From assembly GCF_012027555.1 (NCBI RefSeq), contig NZ_SNUQ01000006.1, forward strand, positions 1 through 64,000: a stretch of 64,000 nt of DNA, in the 5' to 3' direction. This document shows positions 1 to 9,542 of the stretch, one piece after another (the first letter of the stretch is position 1; each line of letters starts with the position of its first letter). A program made the translations under genes and the position numbers. The notes under the pieces are model-generated. The model was not told the DNA's origin. It saw nothing but the letters and a program-made list of their open reading frames with translations, and made no database searches. This stretch comes from Thermococcus sp. CX2 (lineage in GTDB: Archaea; Methanobacteriota_B; Thermococci; Thermococcales; Thermococcaceae).

Positions 1-74
1 ATATATATCTTGCGCTTCTATGTGCTGATTTATAACACACGCACATTATAGGAACATGGGGAAAAAGGGAGACA

Positions 75-2033
75 TCAGTGAACTGAAGCGAGCACTAAGA
101 ACGACCACGGTTCCAGCGGGAGGTATCTTAATCCGCCCGTAATGGGGAGGTACACCCGGGGGATTTTAACTTCCTGGGCGTTGGGTGAATAGTTTATGGC
201 TACAAGAACGTGCTCGTTTCCATAGGTTCTCTCATATACGAGGAGCCGCCCTTTGAACTTTATCGGCCTGAAAAGCCCGAGCTGCAGGGCTTTACTGGTT
301 CTCCTCAACTGTATCAGTGCTTTTGTCACCCCGAGTATTTCGGTGTTCCACGCTTCCTTCTCCCATCTCATTGGAGTCCTTGGACTTTCCATCCCAAAAG
401 CGCCCATTCCCCTCAGTCCTATTTCGTCACCGTAGAAAAGTGCTGGAATCCCCTTGTAGGTCATCAGGAAAGCGAGAGCGCAGAGGTATTTCTGCTCGTC
501 ACCGACGAGGTCGAGGAACCTCTCAACATCGTGGTTGTCGAGGAAGTTGTACATGGAATATTCCGCTGGCCCATAATAGGCACTCAGAAGCTCGAGCCAG
601 TTGAGGAACTCTTCGGCGTTCATCTCTCCACGCACGAAGAACCTTAGAATGGCCTCGTACAGGGGATAGTTCATCGTCCCGTGGAACTTGTCGAAAAGCC
701 AGGGCCTTGCGTCGTCCATCACTTCTCCAATCAGATACGCGTCCTCCGGCATTCTCTCCCTGACCTCGCGCCACAGCTCTGGCGGGACGCCGTGGGCGAC
801 ATCCAGCCGCCAGCCGTCGGCACCCTTCTCGAGCCAGTGTTTCATTACCCTGACTATGAACTCCCTAACCTGTGGGTTGTCATGGTTCAGGCGGGGCATG
901 AGCCACACCGAGAAGAAGTTCTCATAGTTCTGACGGAGCTTCTTCAGCCTCTGGTACTTCCGCTCCGGTGGTTCGTTCGAGTTGAGAACCCGAAGGAAGT
1001 CCTCCGACACCACCGGGAACTTCAGGATTCTGTAGAAGTCCCGGTATCTGCTCTCTCCTCCATTCTTCACGACGTCCTGGAAATAGGGGTGGAAAAAGCT
1101 CGTGTGGTGGAAGACGCCGTCTAGAATCAGTTTTATGTCCCTCCTTTTCAGCTCCCCGGCGAGCTCTCTGAAGGCCTCGTTACCTCCGAACTTTCCAGCG
1201 ACCTTGAAGTAATCAACTATGTCGTAGCCATGGTAGGTCATGGACTCGAAGATTGGGGTCAGATAGAGAGCATTCACACCGAGCTCCTCAAGGTGGCCGA
1301 GCCTCTTCGCGATTCCGACTAAATCGCCACCGTGGTGCCCCAGACCGGTTTCGATTCTCCTTCCCAAGGGCTTTTTGATTATACCTCTCTCGAACCTGTC
1401 GGGCATTATCTGGTAGAAGACCCGGTCGAATACCCATTTCGGAACTTGGAGCTCTCTCGGTTCTGCGGTGAAGTTACCGTATTCGATTGTTCCCTCTCCC
1501 GTATCTATCTCGAAGTGGTAGCTCAGCTCCCCAGTTCTTGGAAGAACGGCCTCGAAGTAGTCGAAGAACTCGTCGCTTGCCTTCTTTCTCATCTCTATAC
1601 GCTCATCGGCGATGAGGTACGTGGAGATTGCTTTCCCCTTCACAGCCCTCAGCAGGACGTGAGTTCTGTTGGCAAAGGAGTAGAGATAGGTTAGCGCTGG
1701 CTCGTGGTAGAAGTCGTCCCCAGCCGAGATCTTGGCAACACTCACATCTCTCTCGAATTTGTATGACAGCCGTCTGTAGGTTATCTTCTCTGGATTCTCT
1801 GGGTCTGGAGCGTATTTTCCGTCAATTGAGAAGCCGTAGTACCAGATCCCCTCCGGCAGCTCGACCCTTATCCGCCACCTTCCTGCCTCTCTTCTCATCC
1901 GAAAGCTGCCTTCATTGAAGGCGTTGAAGCTCCCGACGAGGTAGGCGTAGCTTCCCCTGGACGGGACTGAAAATTCAACCTTTGCGACCCGGCCAAAGTA
2001 CTCGTTTGACTCGAATCCGAAAATTTTATACAC
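75..2033 (-). CDS. GH13 alpha-glucan hydrolase, neopullulanase/cyclomaltodextrinase type
   Basis: Hydrolyses alpha-1,4 (probably also alpha-1,6) bonds in maltodextrins, cyclodextrins or pullulan. An N-terminal beta-rich carbohydrate-binding segment (about residues 15-110) precedes a GH13 barrel carrying all four classical regions: DGVFHH (about 310), GWRLDVAHG with the Asp nucleophile (about 410), IGEVMDD with the Glu acid/base (about 440) and DNHDVERF (about 505). The MPDRFERG motif fits the neopullulanase/cyclomaltodextrinase subgroup. No signal peptide is seen, so it should be intracellular. I start at the GTG at 2033 because GGTGGGG lies just upstream; a GTG three codons earlier (2042) is the alternative. 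It is divergent from a TrmB-family regulator, which suggests sugar-controlled expression. The exact substrate is not determined. Confidence 0.9.
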   Translation of the reverse strand: MYKIFGFESNEYFGRVAKVEFSVPSRGSYAYLVGSFNAFNEGSFRMRREAGRWRIRVELPEGIWYYGFSIDGKYAPDPENPEKITYRRLSYKFERDVSVAKISAGDDFYHEPALTYLYSFANRTHVLLRAVKGKAISTYLIADERIEMRKKASDEFFDYFEAVLPRTGELSYHFEIDTGEGTIEYGNFTAEPRELQVPKWVFDRVFYQIMPDRFERGIIKKPLGRRIETGLGHHGGDLVGIAKRLGHLEELGVNALYLTPIFESMTYHGYDIVDYFKVAGKFGGNEAFRELAGELKRRDIKLILDGVFHHTSFFHPYFQDVVKNGGESRYRDFYRILKFPVVSEDFLRVLNSNEPPERKYQRLKKLRQNYENFFSVWLMPRLNHDNPQVREFIVRVMKHWLEKGADGWRLDVAHGVPPELWREVRERMPEDAYLIGEVMDDARPWLFDKFHGTMNYPLYEAILRFFVRGEMNAEEFLNWLELLSAYYGPAEYSMYNFLDNHDVERFLDLVGDEQKYLCALAFLMTYKGIPALFYGDEIGLRGMGAFGMESPRTPMRWEKEAWNTEILGVTKALIQLRRTSKALQLGLFRPIKFKGRLLVYERTYGNEHVLVAINYSPNAQEVKIPRVYLPITGGLRYLPLEPWSFLVLASVH

Positions 2034-2048
2034 CTTCCCCACCCAGGT

Positions 2049-2080
2049 ATCACTAGTGATGATTAAACTGATGCTAGTGA
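2049..2080. promoter_or_regulatory. Operator-like palindrome and repeat in the GH13/trmBL1 divergent promoter
   Basis: ATCACTAGTGAT (2049-2060) is a perfect 12-base palindrome. Its TATCAC and GTGAT halves resemble the Thermococcales glycolytic motif (TATCAC-N5-GTGATA) but with a shorter spacer. CTAGTGA recurs at 2053-2059 and 2074-2080, 21 bases apart, about two helical turns. The site lies between the GH13 start and the regulator start. Binding by the neighbouring regulator (autoregulation) is an inference. Confidence 0.5.
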
Positions 2081-2104
2081 ACTTAAAAAGTTGGAGGTCT
2101 GGAA

Positions 2105-3127
2105 ATGAAGGAAGAGAAAATCGTCGAAAAGCTCCAGAAACTTGGCTTGACTAAGTACGAGAGCCTAGCCTACATAACCCTCCTTAAGCTTGGTCCCAGC
2201 AAGGCCACGGACATAACGAAGGAGAGTGGGATCCCCCACACGAGGGTCTATGACGTTCTGAGCTCCCTTCACAGAAAGGGGTTCGTTGACGTGATGCACG
2301 GTGCCCCAAGGCTCTACAAGCCCGTCAATCCAGAGGTCGTCCTCGAGAAGATAAAGGAGGAGTTCATCGAGGACATAGAGAACTTGAAGGCAGCCTTCCT
2401 CGAGCTCTACCGCCAGGTGCACGGGGAGGAACTGCCTGAGATATGGACGATTCAGGGCTTTGAGAACACCGTCGAGAGGGCAGAGTACGTCATCAGGACG
2501 GCCAAACACGAAGTTTTAATAAACACCCCATTCGAGTTCCTTCGCCTTTTGAGGGACGAGATAAAGCGCCGGAAGGACATAATCTTCGTTATAATCAGCA
2601 ACTTCGAGGAGATTCCAGAGTGGCTCAGCGGCGACAACGTTATTCTGGCAAAGACAGGAGGTGCCCCGTGGCTCATGGCGAGCTGGATAATCGGCGACAT
2701 TGACTATGCACTCTTCTTCGGTGCTCTGCCGAGGGACAAGAGGCGCGAGAAGTTCTACTCCTTCTGGGCTAAGAGTCCAAAGATCATCCAGAACTACATG
2801 CACTGGTTCTACACCATATACCTCGACAACAGTGAGATCATCAAGCCCCTCAACTACGATAAGCTTCCCAAGCCACTATCGTTTGTTAACATTAGAACTC
2901 TCATAACTGTCTTGAAGTTTACAGAGCTTCCAAGGAGGGCTGAAGTCATCGGCAGGCTCGTCGAGACGAAGAAACCAATAACCCTCGATGGGGAGATAGT
3001 TGGGTACGAGTACACGCCGCTTATGGCCAACGTTACGGTTAAGGCCAACGGTAAGGAATGGAAGATCGGCGGAATAGGGAGTTACTTCGAAGATGTTGAG
3101 GGTGAGAAGTTCATACTTTTGGAGTGA
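2105..3127 (+). CDS. trmBL1: TrmB-family sugar-responsive transcription regulator (TrmBL1/Tgr-like)
   Basis: A 340-residue DNA-binding regulator. The N-terminal winged helix-turn-helix (about 10-75) includes LTKYE, the usual TrmB helix start, and HTRVYDVL in the recognition region. The C-terminal sugar-binding TrmB domain follows, with GGAPWLMASW and the downstream IGDIDYALFFG stretch. Length and order match TrmBL1 (Tgr), the global regulator that represses glycolytic and activates gluconeogenic genes through the TGM motif until maltodextrins bind. The start ATG has GGAGGTCT upstream. It lies between a GH13 enzyme and glycogen synthase, both expected targets. A TrmB paralogue other than TrmBL1 cannot be excluded without alignment. 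Confidence 0.85.
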   Translation: MKEEKIVEKLQKLGLTKYESLAYITLLKLGPSKATDITKESGIPHTRVYDVLSSLHRKGFVDVMHGAPRLYKPVNPEVVLEKIKEEFIEDIENLKAAFLELYRQVHGEELPEIWTIQGFENTVERAEYVIRTAKHEVLINTPFEFLRLLRDEIKRRKDIIFVIISNFEEIPEWLSGDNVILAKTGGAPWLMASWIIGDIDYALFFGALPRDKRREKFYSFWAKSPKIIQNYMHWFYTIYLDNSEIIKPLNYDKLPKPLSFVNIRTLITVLKFTELPRRAEVIGRLVETKKPITLDGEIVGYEYTPLMANVTVKANGKEWKIGGIGSYFEDVEGEKFILLE

Positions 3128-3167
3128 TTTTTCGACCTCCTCTTATTTTTAAAAGGAGATGACCGCA

Positions 3168-4520
3168 ATGCAGATTCTGATATTGGGATTTGAGTACCTG
3201 CCCGTGAAGGTTGGGGGCTTGGCCGAGGCCGTAACCAGCATAGCCGAGGGCCTCTCGAATCTCGGCCACGAAGTGGTGGTCTTTACCCCGAGCCACGGGA
3301 AAGAAATGGGTGAACCTTTCACCTCCTTCAGGGTTTCGGCCTTCGGGGAGAGAGTGGATGTGACTGTGAGGAAGAGGGAGCAAAACGGTGTCATAGTGTA
3401 TTCTCTCGGTGGGGGTGTTCTTGACAGTCCTGACATCTACGGTCCCGGCTGGGACGGCCTGCTGAGGAAGGCCGTTCTCTTCGGCAAGGCCAGTGTTGGA
3501 CTCATGAACAAACTGATAGGTGAGTTCAAGCCTGATGTCCTCCACGCTCACGACTGGCACACGGTCTTCGCGCTCGGTCTTCTCAGAAAATACTTTGGTT
3601 TGAGGAGCGTTTTCACCATCCACAGGCTCAACAAGGCCAAGGTTCCAGCGCGCTACTTCCACGAGGCCAACCTCGATGAGCTCGTCCCCTATCCGGACAT
3701 AGACCCCGAGCATACGGCCGCTTACATAGCCGACGCAGTAACGACCGTCAGCAGGAGCTACCTCCTGGAGGAATGGGACTTCTTTGGGCTCTTCGAGGGC
3801 AAAGTTACGCACGTCTTCAATGGTATAGACTGCTCCTTCTGGAACGAGGATCTGATAGAGACGAGAGACCTCCCTCGGGAGGAGCGCAGGAGGAGGATTC
3901 TTGAGAACCTCGGATTGCGCGATGGAAAGGTCTTTATGTTTATAGGGCGTTTTGACCGGGCACAGAAAGGTGTGGACACTCTGCTGCGTGCGATAGAGCT
4001 CCTTTCCACTGACCCATCTTTCAGTGATATGCGGTTCCTCATCATCGGCAAGGGGGATCCGGAGCTGGAGGCATGGACAAGGGCCATGGAAAACCGTTTC
4101 CCAGAGAACGTGAGGGCAATTACTAAACTTCTCAGCAGAGAGGTCGTTAGGGAGCTCTACGGCTCCGTGGACTTCGTGGTAATCCCGTCATACTTCGAGC
4201 CTTTCGGCTTGGTTCAGCTCGAGGCGATGTGCCTTGGTGCCGTTCCGATAGCTTCCGCCGTAGGAGGGTTAAAGGACACGATAATAGACCTCAGCAGCGA
4301 TCCGGAGCATGCCACGGGGATGCTCGTCCCCCCAAGGGACGCCTTTGCCCTGGCAAGTGCGATGATATGGGCCAAAGAGCTCGACGACGAGACCTTGGAG
4401 AGGCTCAGAGAGAACGGGAAAAAGCGAGCCAGGGAGGACTTCAGCTGGGAAAAGGCCTGCGAGCGATATGTGAGGGTTTATGGGGGGAGGGTTGATAAGG
4501 CTGTTTCCTTCCTTCGCTGA
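3168..4520 (+). CDS. glgA: Glycogen synthase (GT5 family)
   Basis: Elongates alpha-1,4-glucan from a nucleotide-activated glucose (ADP- or UDP-glucose in archaea). The N-terminal KVGGLAE is the family's sugar-nucleotide loop. The C-terminal GT-B half carries GRFDRAQKG (about 265) and the EPFGLVQLE motif with paired glutamates (about 345-355), followed by a GGL turn. At 450 residues it is the short archaeal type. The ATG at 3159 touches the GGAG, whereas the ATG at 3168 sits five bases after GGAGATGA, so I use 3168. It lies 31-40 bases after the TrmB-like gene on the same strand and is probably cotranscribed. Confidence 0.9.
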   Translation: MQILILGFEYLPVKVGGLAEAVTSIAEGLSNLGHEVVVFTPSHGKEMGEPFTSFRVSAFGERVDVTVRKREQNGVIVYSLGGGVLDSPDIYGPGWDGLLRKAVLFGKASVGLMNKLIGEFKPDVLHAHDWHTVFALGLLRKYFGLRSVFTIHRLNKAKVPARYFHEANLDELVPYPDIDPEHTAAYIADAVTTVSRSYLLEEWDFFGLFEGKVTHVFNGIDCSFWNEDLIETRDLPREERRRRILENLGLRDGKVFMFIGRFDRAQKGVDTLLRAIELLSTDPSFSDMRFLIIGKGDPELEAWTRAMENRFPENVRAITKLLSREVVRELYGSVDFVVIPSYFEPFGLVQLEAMCLGAVPIASAVGGLKDTIIDLSSDPEHATGMLVPPRDAFALASAMIWAKELDDETLERLRENGKKRAREDFSWEKACERYVRVYGGRVDKAVSFLR

Positions 4521-4522
4521 TT

Positions 4523-4885
4523 TTATTTCCATCCGAATTCACTCAGGAACTTTCTCTTCAGCCTCTTTATCGTCCCAGAAACGCCAAGCGTCCTGAAAAT
4601 CGCCTTAGAGCCGTTTATGTGAGTGACGAGCGTCAGGGCGAAGCGAAGCTCCTCCACGTGCTTTCTATCAACGCGCACTATACCAGTCTGGCTCTTCTCG
4701 TCGAACTTTATGAACCAGGGCTTGGCCCGAGCGGAGCCGAGCGTCCCGAGGGTCGAGAGGCTCGCCTCCCAGATGGCCCTCTTTATCTCGTCCTTTGTGA
4801 AGGTTCTCTCACCGATGACCTGAAAGGCAATATAGCGGTGCTTGTCCCTCAGTGTCGGCGGCAGTGTCTTGGGTCTTTCCCTCAT
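4523..4885 (-). CDS. rnp2: RNase P protein component 2 (Pop5)
   Basis: A 120-residue protein component of archaeal RNase P, which trims tRNA 5' ends; Pop5 pairs with Rpp30 on the catalytic RNA domain. It opens with the typical [17 protein letters not shown] segment, then the RRM-like core with [11 protein letters not shown] and [14 protein letters not shown], and ends in a basic [15 protein letters not shown] tail. Length is normal. The start has GGTGTTGAA upstream. It converges on glycogen synthase with a two-base gap and diverges from the radical SAM gene, so it is a single-gene unit. Confidence 0.93.
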   Translation of the reverse strand: MRERPKTLPPTLRDKHRYIAFQVIGERTFTKDEIKRAIWEASLSTLGTLGSARAKPWFIKFDEKSQTGIVRVDRKHVEELRFALTLVTHINGSKAIFRTLGVSGTIKRLKRKFLSEFGWK

Positions 4886-4967
4886 TTCAACACCTTCTCA
4901 GATTTGGTGACCAACCTTTTTAAGGCCTGCTCCTCTGGTTGTGTTAGCGAGAGCTGGAGGGATTTGG

Positions 4968-6050
4968 ATGTGGGAGACCCCTTACTTTTCATACGCCGTG
5001 AGAGAACTGCCGAAGGGCTGTCAGATGTGCGTTAGAGGAGAGAAGCTCGTCCTCTTCACCACGGGCGCATGTCCGAGGGACTGCTTCTACTGCCCGCTGA
5101 GCCCTTGGAGGAGGGAGGATGTCGTTTACGCCAATGAGAGACCAGTTAAGAGGATAGATGACATTATTGAGGAGGCCAAAATTCAGGAGGCGAGGGGAGC
5201 AGGAGTCACCGGCGGCGACCCGCTGGCGAGACTGGAGAGAACAGCTGAATATATTCGAGCCTTAAAGGAGCAGTTCAGGGAAAAGTTCCACATCCACCTC
5301 TACACGACCGGAGCTCTCACAACGAAAAAGGCTCTCGAAAAGCTCTACGACGCCGGTTTAGATGAAATTCGCTTCCATCCGGACCTCTTCAACCCGAACT
5401 CAAGGCTCTTCAGGGTGGAGATTGAGAACATAAAGAACGCATTCGACTTCGACTGGGACGTTGGAGGAGAGGTTCCCGCCGTTCCTGGTCAAGGCGAGAG
5501 GATTAAGTGGTTCGCGGAGTTTTTGGACGGACTTGGAGCGAGGTTCCTCAACATCAATGAGCTGGAGTTCAGCGAGACCAATTTAAGGAACCTCCTGGAT
5601 AGGGGGTACCGGCCCATCAGCGACGAGAGTTCGGCGATTAAGGGAAGCTTAGAGCTTGGCCTCGAAATCCTCCGCTGGGGGGAGGAGAACACCTCACTGA
5701 GCTACCACCTCTGCACCGCCAAGCTCAAGGACGCGGTTCAGCTCAAGAACAGGCTGAAAAGGATGGCGAGAAACGTCGCTAAGCCTTACATGGAGATAAC
5801 CGAGGACGGAACGCTCCGCTTTGGCATAGCAGAGTACGAGGACTTAGACGAGCTCTACGCTCTTCTCGTGGAGGAGGCTGAGGTTCCCGAGGAGTGGCTT
5901 TACGTAAACCGCGAGAAGGGCAGGATAGAGATGCCTGAGGAAGTAGCTCTGGAGCTTGCCGAGGCGATAGAAGGCGACGTCAGGTTCTTCATCGTCGAGG
6001 AATACCCGACCTGGGACAGGATAGAGGTCGAAAGGATGCCGCTACCGTGA
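4968..6050 (+). CDS. Radical SAM protein
   Basis: An iron-sulfur enzyme that cleaves S-adenosylmethionine. The cluster motif is CPRDCFYC (CxxxCxxC, about residues 35-42), followed by a GVTGGDP glycine motif. An extra upstream Cys pair (GCQMC, about 18-22) could bind another metal or cluster. The N-terminal layout resembles pyruvate formate-lyase activase-like archaeal proteins. The C-terminal third (about 260-360) is acidic and helical with no motif I recognise. I start at ATG 4968, seven bases after GGAGGGAT; a GTG at 4941 would extend it by nine residues. The substrate is unknown. Confidence 0.8.
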   Translation: MWETPYFSYAVRELPKGCQMCVRGEKLVLFTTGACPRDCFYCPLSPWRREDVVYANERPVKRIDDIIEEAKIQEARGAGVTGGDPLARLERTAEYIRALKEQFREKFHIHLYTTGALTTKKALEKLYDAGLDEIRFHPDLFNPNSRLFRVEIENIKNAFDFDWDVGGEVPAVPGQGERIKWFAEFLDGLGARFLNINELEFSETNLRNLLDRGYRPISDESSAIKGSLELGLEILRWGEENTSLSYHLCTAKLKDAVQLKNRLKRMARNVAKPYMEITEDGTLRFGIAEYEDLDELYALLVEEAEVPEEWLYVNREKGRIEMPEEVALELAEAIEGDVRFFIVEEYPTWDRIEVERMPLP

Positions 6051-6082
6051 GTTTTACTTTTTCAGGTTGCTGGTTCTGGGGG

Positions 6083-6111
6083 CGTAAGTAACTTACGGGG
6101 GCGTAAGTTAC
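6083..6111. repeat. Compound inverted repeat after the radical SAM gene
   Basis: GTAACTTACG (6088-6097) and CGTAAGTTAC (6102-6111) form a perfect 10-base stem with a GGGG loop. The overlapping CGTAAGTAACTTACG (6083-6097) is a second palindrome, so the central arm can pair either left or right. It lies 33 bases after the upstream stop. It lacks a T-run, so it is not a typical archaeal terminator. An operator or transcript-end structure is possible. Confidence 0.6.
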
Positions 6112-6327
6112 GAGGGTTTCGAGAGTTGTTTACCTCACTCTCTCAGAGAACTTCCTCTGGAAGAGTTTTCGGAACAAGCCCAAGCACTTCTGGATGAGAT
6201 GGCTGGGGATTTTCTCAGGGGCATTTCTGAGGAAAGACAGAGAAACGCCAGGTTAAAGATAATCGTGGGAATTGCTGGTTTGACTGTCTCTATACTCGCC
6301 ACAGTTCTTCTGGGTAAGATGCTTTAA
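6088..6327 (+). pseudogene. Remnant of a small C-terminally membrane-anchored protein
   Basis: This frame is open for 79 codons with no ATG, GTG or TTG until ATG 6199, and an in-frame stop (6085-6087) closes the upstream side. The translation is protein-like: an acidic helical region (LPLEEFSEQAQALLDEM), a charged linker (ISEERQRNARLK) and a hydrophobic C-terminal helix (IIVGIAGLTVSILATVLLG). It looks like the tail of a larger small protein whose start is lost. The alternative is a 42-residue protein starting at 6199, with no clear ribosome binding site. The family is not recognised. Confidence 0.4.
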
Positions 6328-6344
6328 AGGAAAAGGGAGAGAAG

Positions 6345-9300
6345 TCAAACCCTCTCAATCCCTATCTTCGCCTGAACCTCGGGCCATTCAACAACGAAGC
6401 CCCTAGCCTCCTCGAACTTTACTTCGACAGCTCTCGTCTCCTTCATTATGTAGTCGAGGTTCTCCTGAAGAAGCTCGCGGTTCTCGTCGGTGGTCTCTAT
6501 GGTGACGATTATCCTGTCGTTGACGTCCAAATCGAGGCGCTTCCTCATCTCCTGTATCCTCCTCACGAACTCCCTCGCGAGGCCCTCAGCTAACAGCTCC
6601 CTCGTGAGGGTCTTGTCCACGAAGACCCTTCCGCCGTCGAAGTCTTCGCTGACGAAGAAGTCTGGCAGCTTCTCCTCTATGCTGAGGTGCTCCCTTGTGA
6701 GGTGGAAGGTCTTTCCTTCGATCTCGACGTCCATCTCGCCGGCCTCGTAGAGTTCCCTGCCGTGCTCGGCTATCCACTGGGAGACGAGCCTAGCGTCGCC
6801 CTTGAACTCCGGCCCGACCTTCGCGAAGTTCGGCTTTATGATGAGCTCGCGCTCGACCTTTTCTACAACGACCTCCTTGGCGTTGAGCTGGTCGCGGAGT
6901 ATTCTGTTAAGCCTATCGACTGCCTTGGCGACGGTTTCATCCTCCGTCTCTATGATTATCCTCCTAACCGGGTAGCGGAGCTTTATCTTTGCCTTCTGTC
7001 TGGCACTTGAGCCGGCCTCGACTATCTTTCTTACGGCTTCCATCTCCTTCTCGAGCTCTTCATCAATGGCATTCTCGTCGGCTTTGGGCCAGTCAAGCAT
7101 GTGGACGCTCTCAACGCCAAGGAACGGCTTGAGGAGGTTCTGGTATATCTCTTCAGCTATGTATGGCGTGAAGGGTGCCATAAGCCTCAGGAGGACGTTG
7201 AAGACCTTCCAGACGGTGTAGTAGGCAGCTAACTTGTCCGGGTCGTCGCCTTCAACCCACATGCGCTTCCTGATCAGCCTGATGTACCACCTGCTCAGGT
7301 CCTCGACGACAAAGTGGTATATCGCCCTCGTCGCCCTGCTGAGGTAGAAGCTCTCTATGCCGTTCTCGACCGCTCCGATTAGGCTGTTGACCCTGCTTAG
7401 TATCCACCTGTCCTCCTCGCGGAAGGGCAGCTCTTCGGGGTTGACTCTCGTCGGGTCGAAGTTATCCAGGCTCATGTAGGTGGCGCTCAAAACGTAGACG
7501 TTCCAGAGTATGTTGAGCATCCTCTTGACCTGAGCCAGGCCCTTCCAGCTGAACTTGAGGTTCTCCCAGGGGTTGGTGGCCCAGAGCATGTAGAACCTGA
7601 ATGGGTCCCTTCCCTCCTTCTGGACGACCTCTTCTGGCCTTATGATGTTGCCGAGACTCTTGCTCATCTTGTCGCCCTTTTCATCGAGGACGTAGCCGTG
7701 CATGGCGACCTTCCTGTAGGGGACTGTGTCGAAGGCTATAACACTGGCCGCCTGCTGGGAGTAGAACCACTTGGTTACCTGGTCTTCACCCTCAACTATA
7801 AAGTCCGCCGGCCAGAGCTCCTTGAAGAGCTCCTCGTTCCTCGGGTAGTCGAGGGAAGCCCAGCTGGCTATTCCGCTGTCAAACCAGACGTCAACGACGT
7901 CCTTAACGCGGCGCATCTCCTTGCCGTTGACCTTTATGATGAATGCATCCACGTAGGGCCTGTGGAGGTCCTCCGGGCCGAGCTTCTCTTCGATGACCTT
8001 GAGCTTCTCTTCGTAGCTCTCCGGCAGCTCTATTCTCTCGCCGTTCACCTCTATGGCCACTGAGAGCTTGACAAGCTCCTCAAAGCTCCCAACGACGTGT
8101 ATCTCCCCGTCCTCGCTCTGCCATATCGGCAGGGGTATTCCCCAGTAGCGCTGTCTGCTTATGACCCAATCTCCGGAGTTCATGACGCCGTTGTCGTACC
8201 TGACCTTCACCCAGTCGGGGTACCAGGTCACCTTCTCGTCGTTCTCCTTAATTATCTGATCCTTGACCTTGCTGACCTTGAGGAACCACTGGTCGGTGGC
8301 GCGGAATATAAGCGGCGTCTTACAGCGCCAGCAGTGCGGGTACTTGTGCTCTATCGTTCCGGCCTTGACGAGGTAGCCCTTCTCCTTGAGGTGCTCTATG
8401 ATCTCAGGGTTGGCGTCTTTGACGTAGACTCCCTTCCACTTGCCCTCCACGTATCTGCCCTGGTCATCAACTGGTGAATACGCTGGAAGGCCGTACTTCC
8501 TTCCGACTTCGAAGTCTTCCTCACCGTGGCCTGGAGCGGTGTGGACAAGGCCAGTACCGTCCTCCAGGGTAACATGTTCTCCGAGGATCACGCGGTGGGC
8601 CCACTCGTACCTCTCGTTGAATTCTTTCTGAGTTGGGTACTCCTCCATGAGTATGTGCATGTAGCGGAGTCCCTCGAGGTCTTCACCCTTGAACTCCTCC
8701 ACTACCTCGCCCTTGACGCCGACCTCGTTGAGAACCCTCTCAGCCAAGGCCTTGGCCACTATCCAGTACTCCTCGCCGTTCTCGGTCTCGACCCTGACCT
8801 TGACGTAGTCGTATTCTGGATGAACGGTGACGGCGAGGTTTGCCGGCAGGGTCCACGGCGTGGTTGTCCAGATGAGGAGGAACTCTTTTTCCTTCCCCTC
8901 AATCGGGAACTTGACGTATATGCTCGGGTCCTTCCTTATCTTGTACTCACCGCGAACCTCGTGCTCAGCCAGGGCCGTCTCACAGCGCGGGCACCAGTGC
9001 AGAACCCTCTTGTCCTTCTCGAGGAGGCCCTTCTCCCAGGCGCGCTTGAGCGTGAACCAGCCCGATTCTATGTACTCGTTCTTTATGGTCATGTAGGGGT
9101 TGTCCCAGTCCATCCATATGCCGAGCATCTTGAACTGCTCGGTCATGACCCTGAGGTTGTTGAGGGCGAACTCCTTACACTTCCTTATGAACTCGTCAAC
9201 GCCTATCTCGGTCTCTATGTCCTTCTTGGTCTTCAGGCCGAGAGCCTGCTCGACCTTGACCTCTATCGGCAGGCCGTGCATGTCGAAGCCTGGCTGCCTG

Positions 9301-9542
9301 CGAACGTTGTAGCCCTGCATGGTCCTGAACCTTATCACCATGTCCTTGATTATCTTGTTCCAGGCCGTTCCGAGGTGTATGGCACCGCTGACGTAGGGCG
9401 GCCCGTCGAGGAAGTAGTACTTCGGTCCATTCGCCCTGCTGGCTTTAACCTTCTCGTAGACCTCGTTCTCCTTCCAAAAGCGCTCTATCTTCTCTTCCAG
9501 CTGAGCTGGAGAGTACTCCCTAAACTCTGGCTCCTTGATCAT
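6345..9542 (-). CDS. ileS: Isoleucyl-tRNA synthetase
   Basis: Charges tRNA-Ile. It is a 1065-residue class Ia synthetase with the HIGH-type motif GAIHLG (about 54), a CP1 editing domain (about 185-400, including TTTPWTLPANLA), zinc-type pairs CPRC and CWRC, the KMSKS signature DKMSKS (about 605), and an anticodon-binding and C-terminal domain. The WKENEVYEK start and the length fit the archaeal/eukaryal type. GGGAGGTT precedes the ATG. It is transcribed alone; the upstream 430 bases hold no convincing gene but include the GC-rich block described separately. Confidence 0.97.
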   Translation of the reverse strand: MIKEPEFREYSPAQLEEKIERFWKENEVYEKVKASRANGPKYYFLDGPPYVSGAIHLGTAWNKIIKDMVIRFRTMQGYNVRRQPGFDMHGLPIEVKVEQALGLKTKKDIETEIGVDEFIRKCKEFALNNLRVMTEQFKMLGIWMDWDNPYMTIKNEYIESGWFTLKRAWEKGLLEKDKRVLHWCPRCETALAEHEVRGEYKIRKDPSIYVKFPIEGKEKEFLLIWTTTPWTLPANLAVTVHPEYDYVKVRVETENGEEYWIVAKALAERVLNEVGVKGEVVEEFKGEDLEGLRYMHILMEEYPTQKEFNERYEWAHRVILGEHVTLEDGTGLVHTAPGHGEEDFEVGRKYGLPAYSPVDDQGRYVEGKWKGVYVKDANPEIIEHLKEKGYLVKAGTIEHKYPHCWRCKTPLIFRATDQWFLKVSKVKDQIIKENDEKVTWYPDWVKVRYDNGVMNSGDWVISRQRYWGIPLPIWQSEDGEIHVVGSFEELVKLSVAIEVNGERIELPESYEEKLKVIEEKLGPEDLHRPYVDAFIIKVNGKEMRRVKDVVDVWFDSGIASWASLDYPRNEELFKELWPADFIVEGEDQVTKWFYSQQAASVIAFDTVPYRKVAMHGYVLDEKGDKMSKSLGNIIRPEEVVQKEGRDPFRFYMLWATNPWENLKFSWKGLAQVKRMLNILWNVYVLSATYMSLDNFDPTRVNPEELPFREEDRWILSRVNSLIGAVENGIESFYLSRATRAIYHFVVEDLSRWYIRLIRKRMWVEGDDPDKLAAYYTVWKVFNVLLRLMAPFTPYIAEEIYQNLLKPFLGVESVHMLDWPKADENAIDEELEKEMEAVRKIVEAGSSARQKAKIKLRYPVRRIIIETEDETVAKAVDRLNRILRDQLNAKEVVVEKVERELIIKPNFAKVGPEFKGDARLVSQWIAEHGRELYEAGEMDVEIEGKTFHLTREHLSIEEKLPDFFVSEDFDGGRVFVDKTLTRELLAEGLAREFVRRIQEMRKRLDLDVNDRIIVTIETTDENRELLQENLDYIMKETRAVEVKFEEARGFVVEWPEVQAKIGIERV

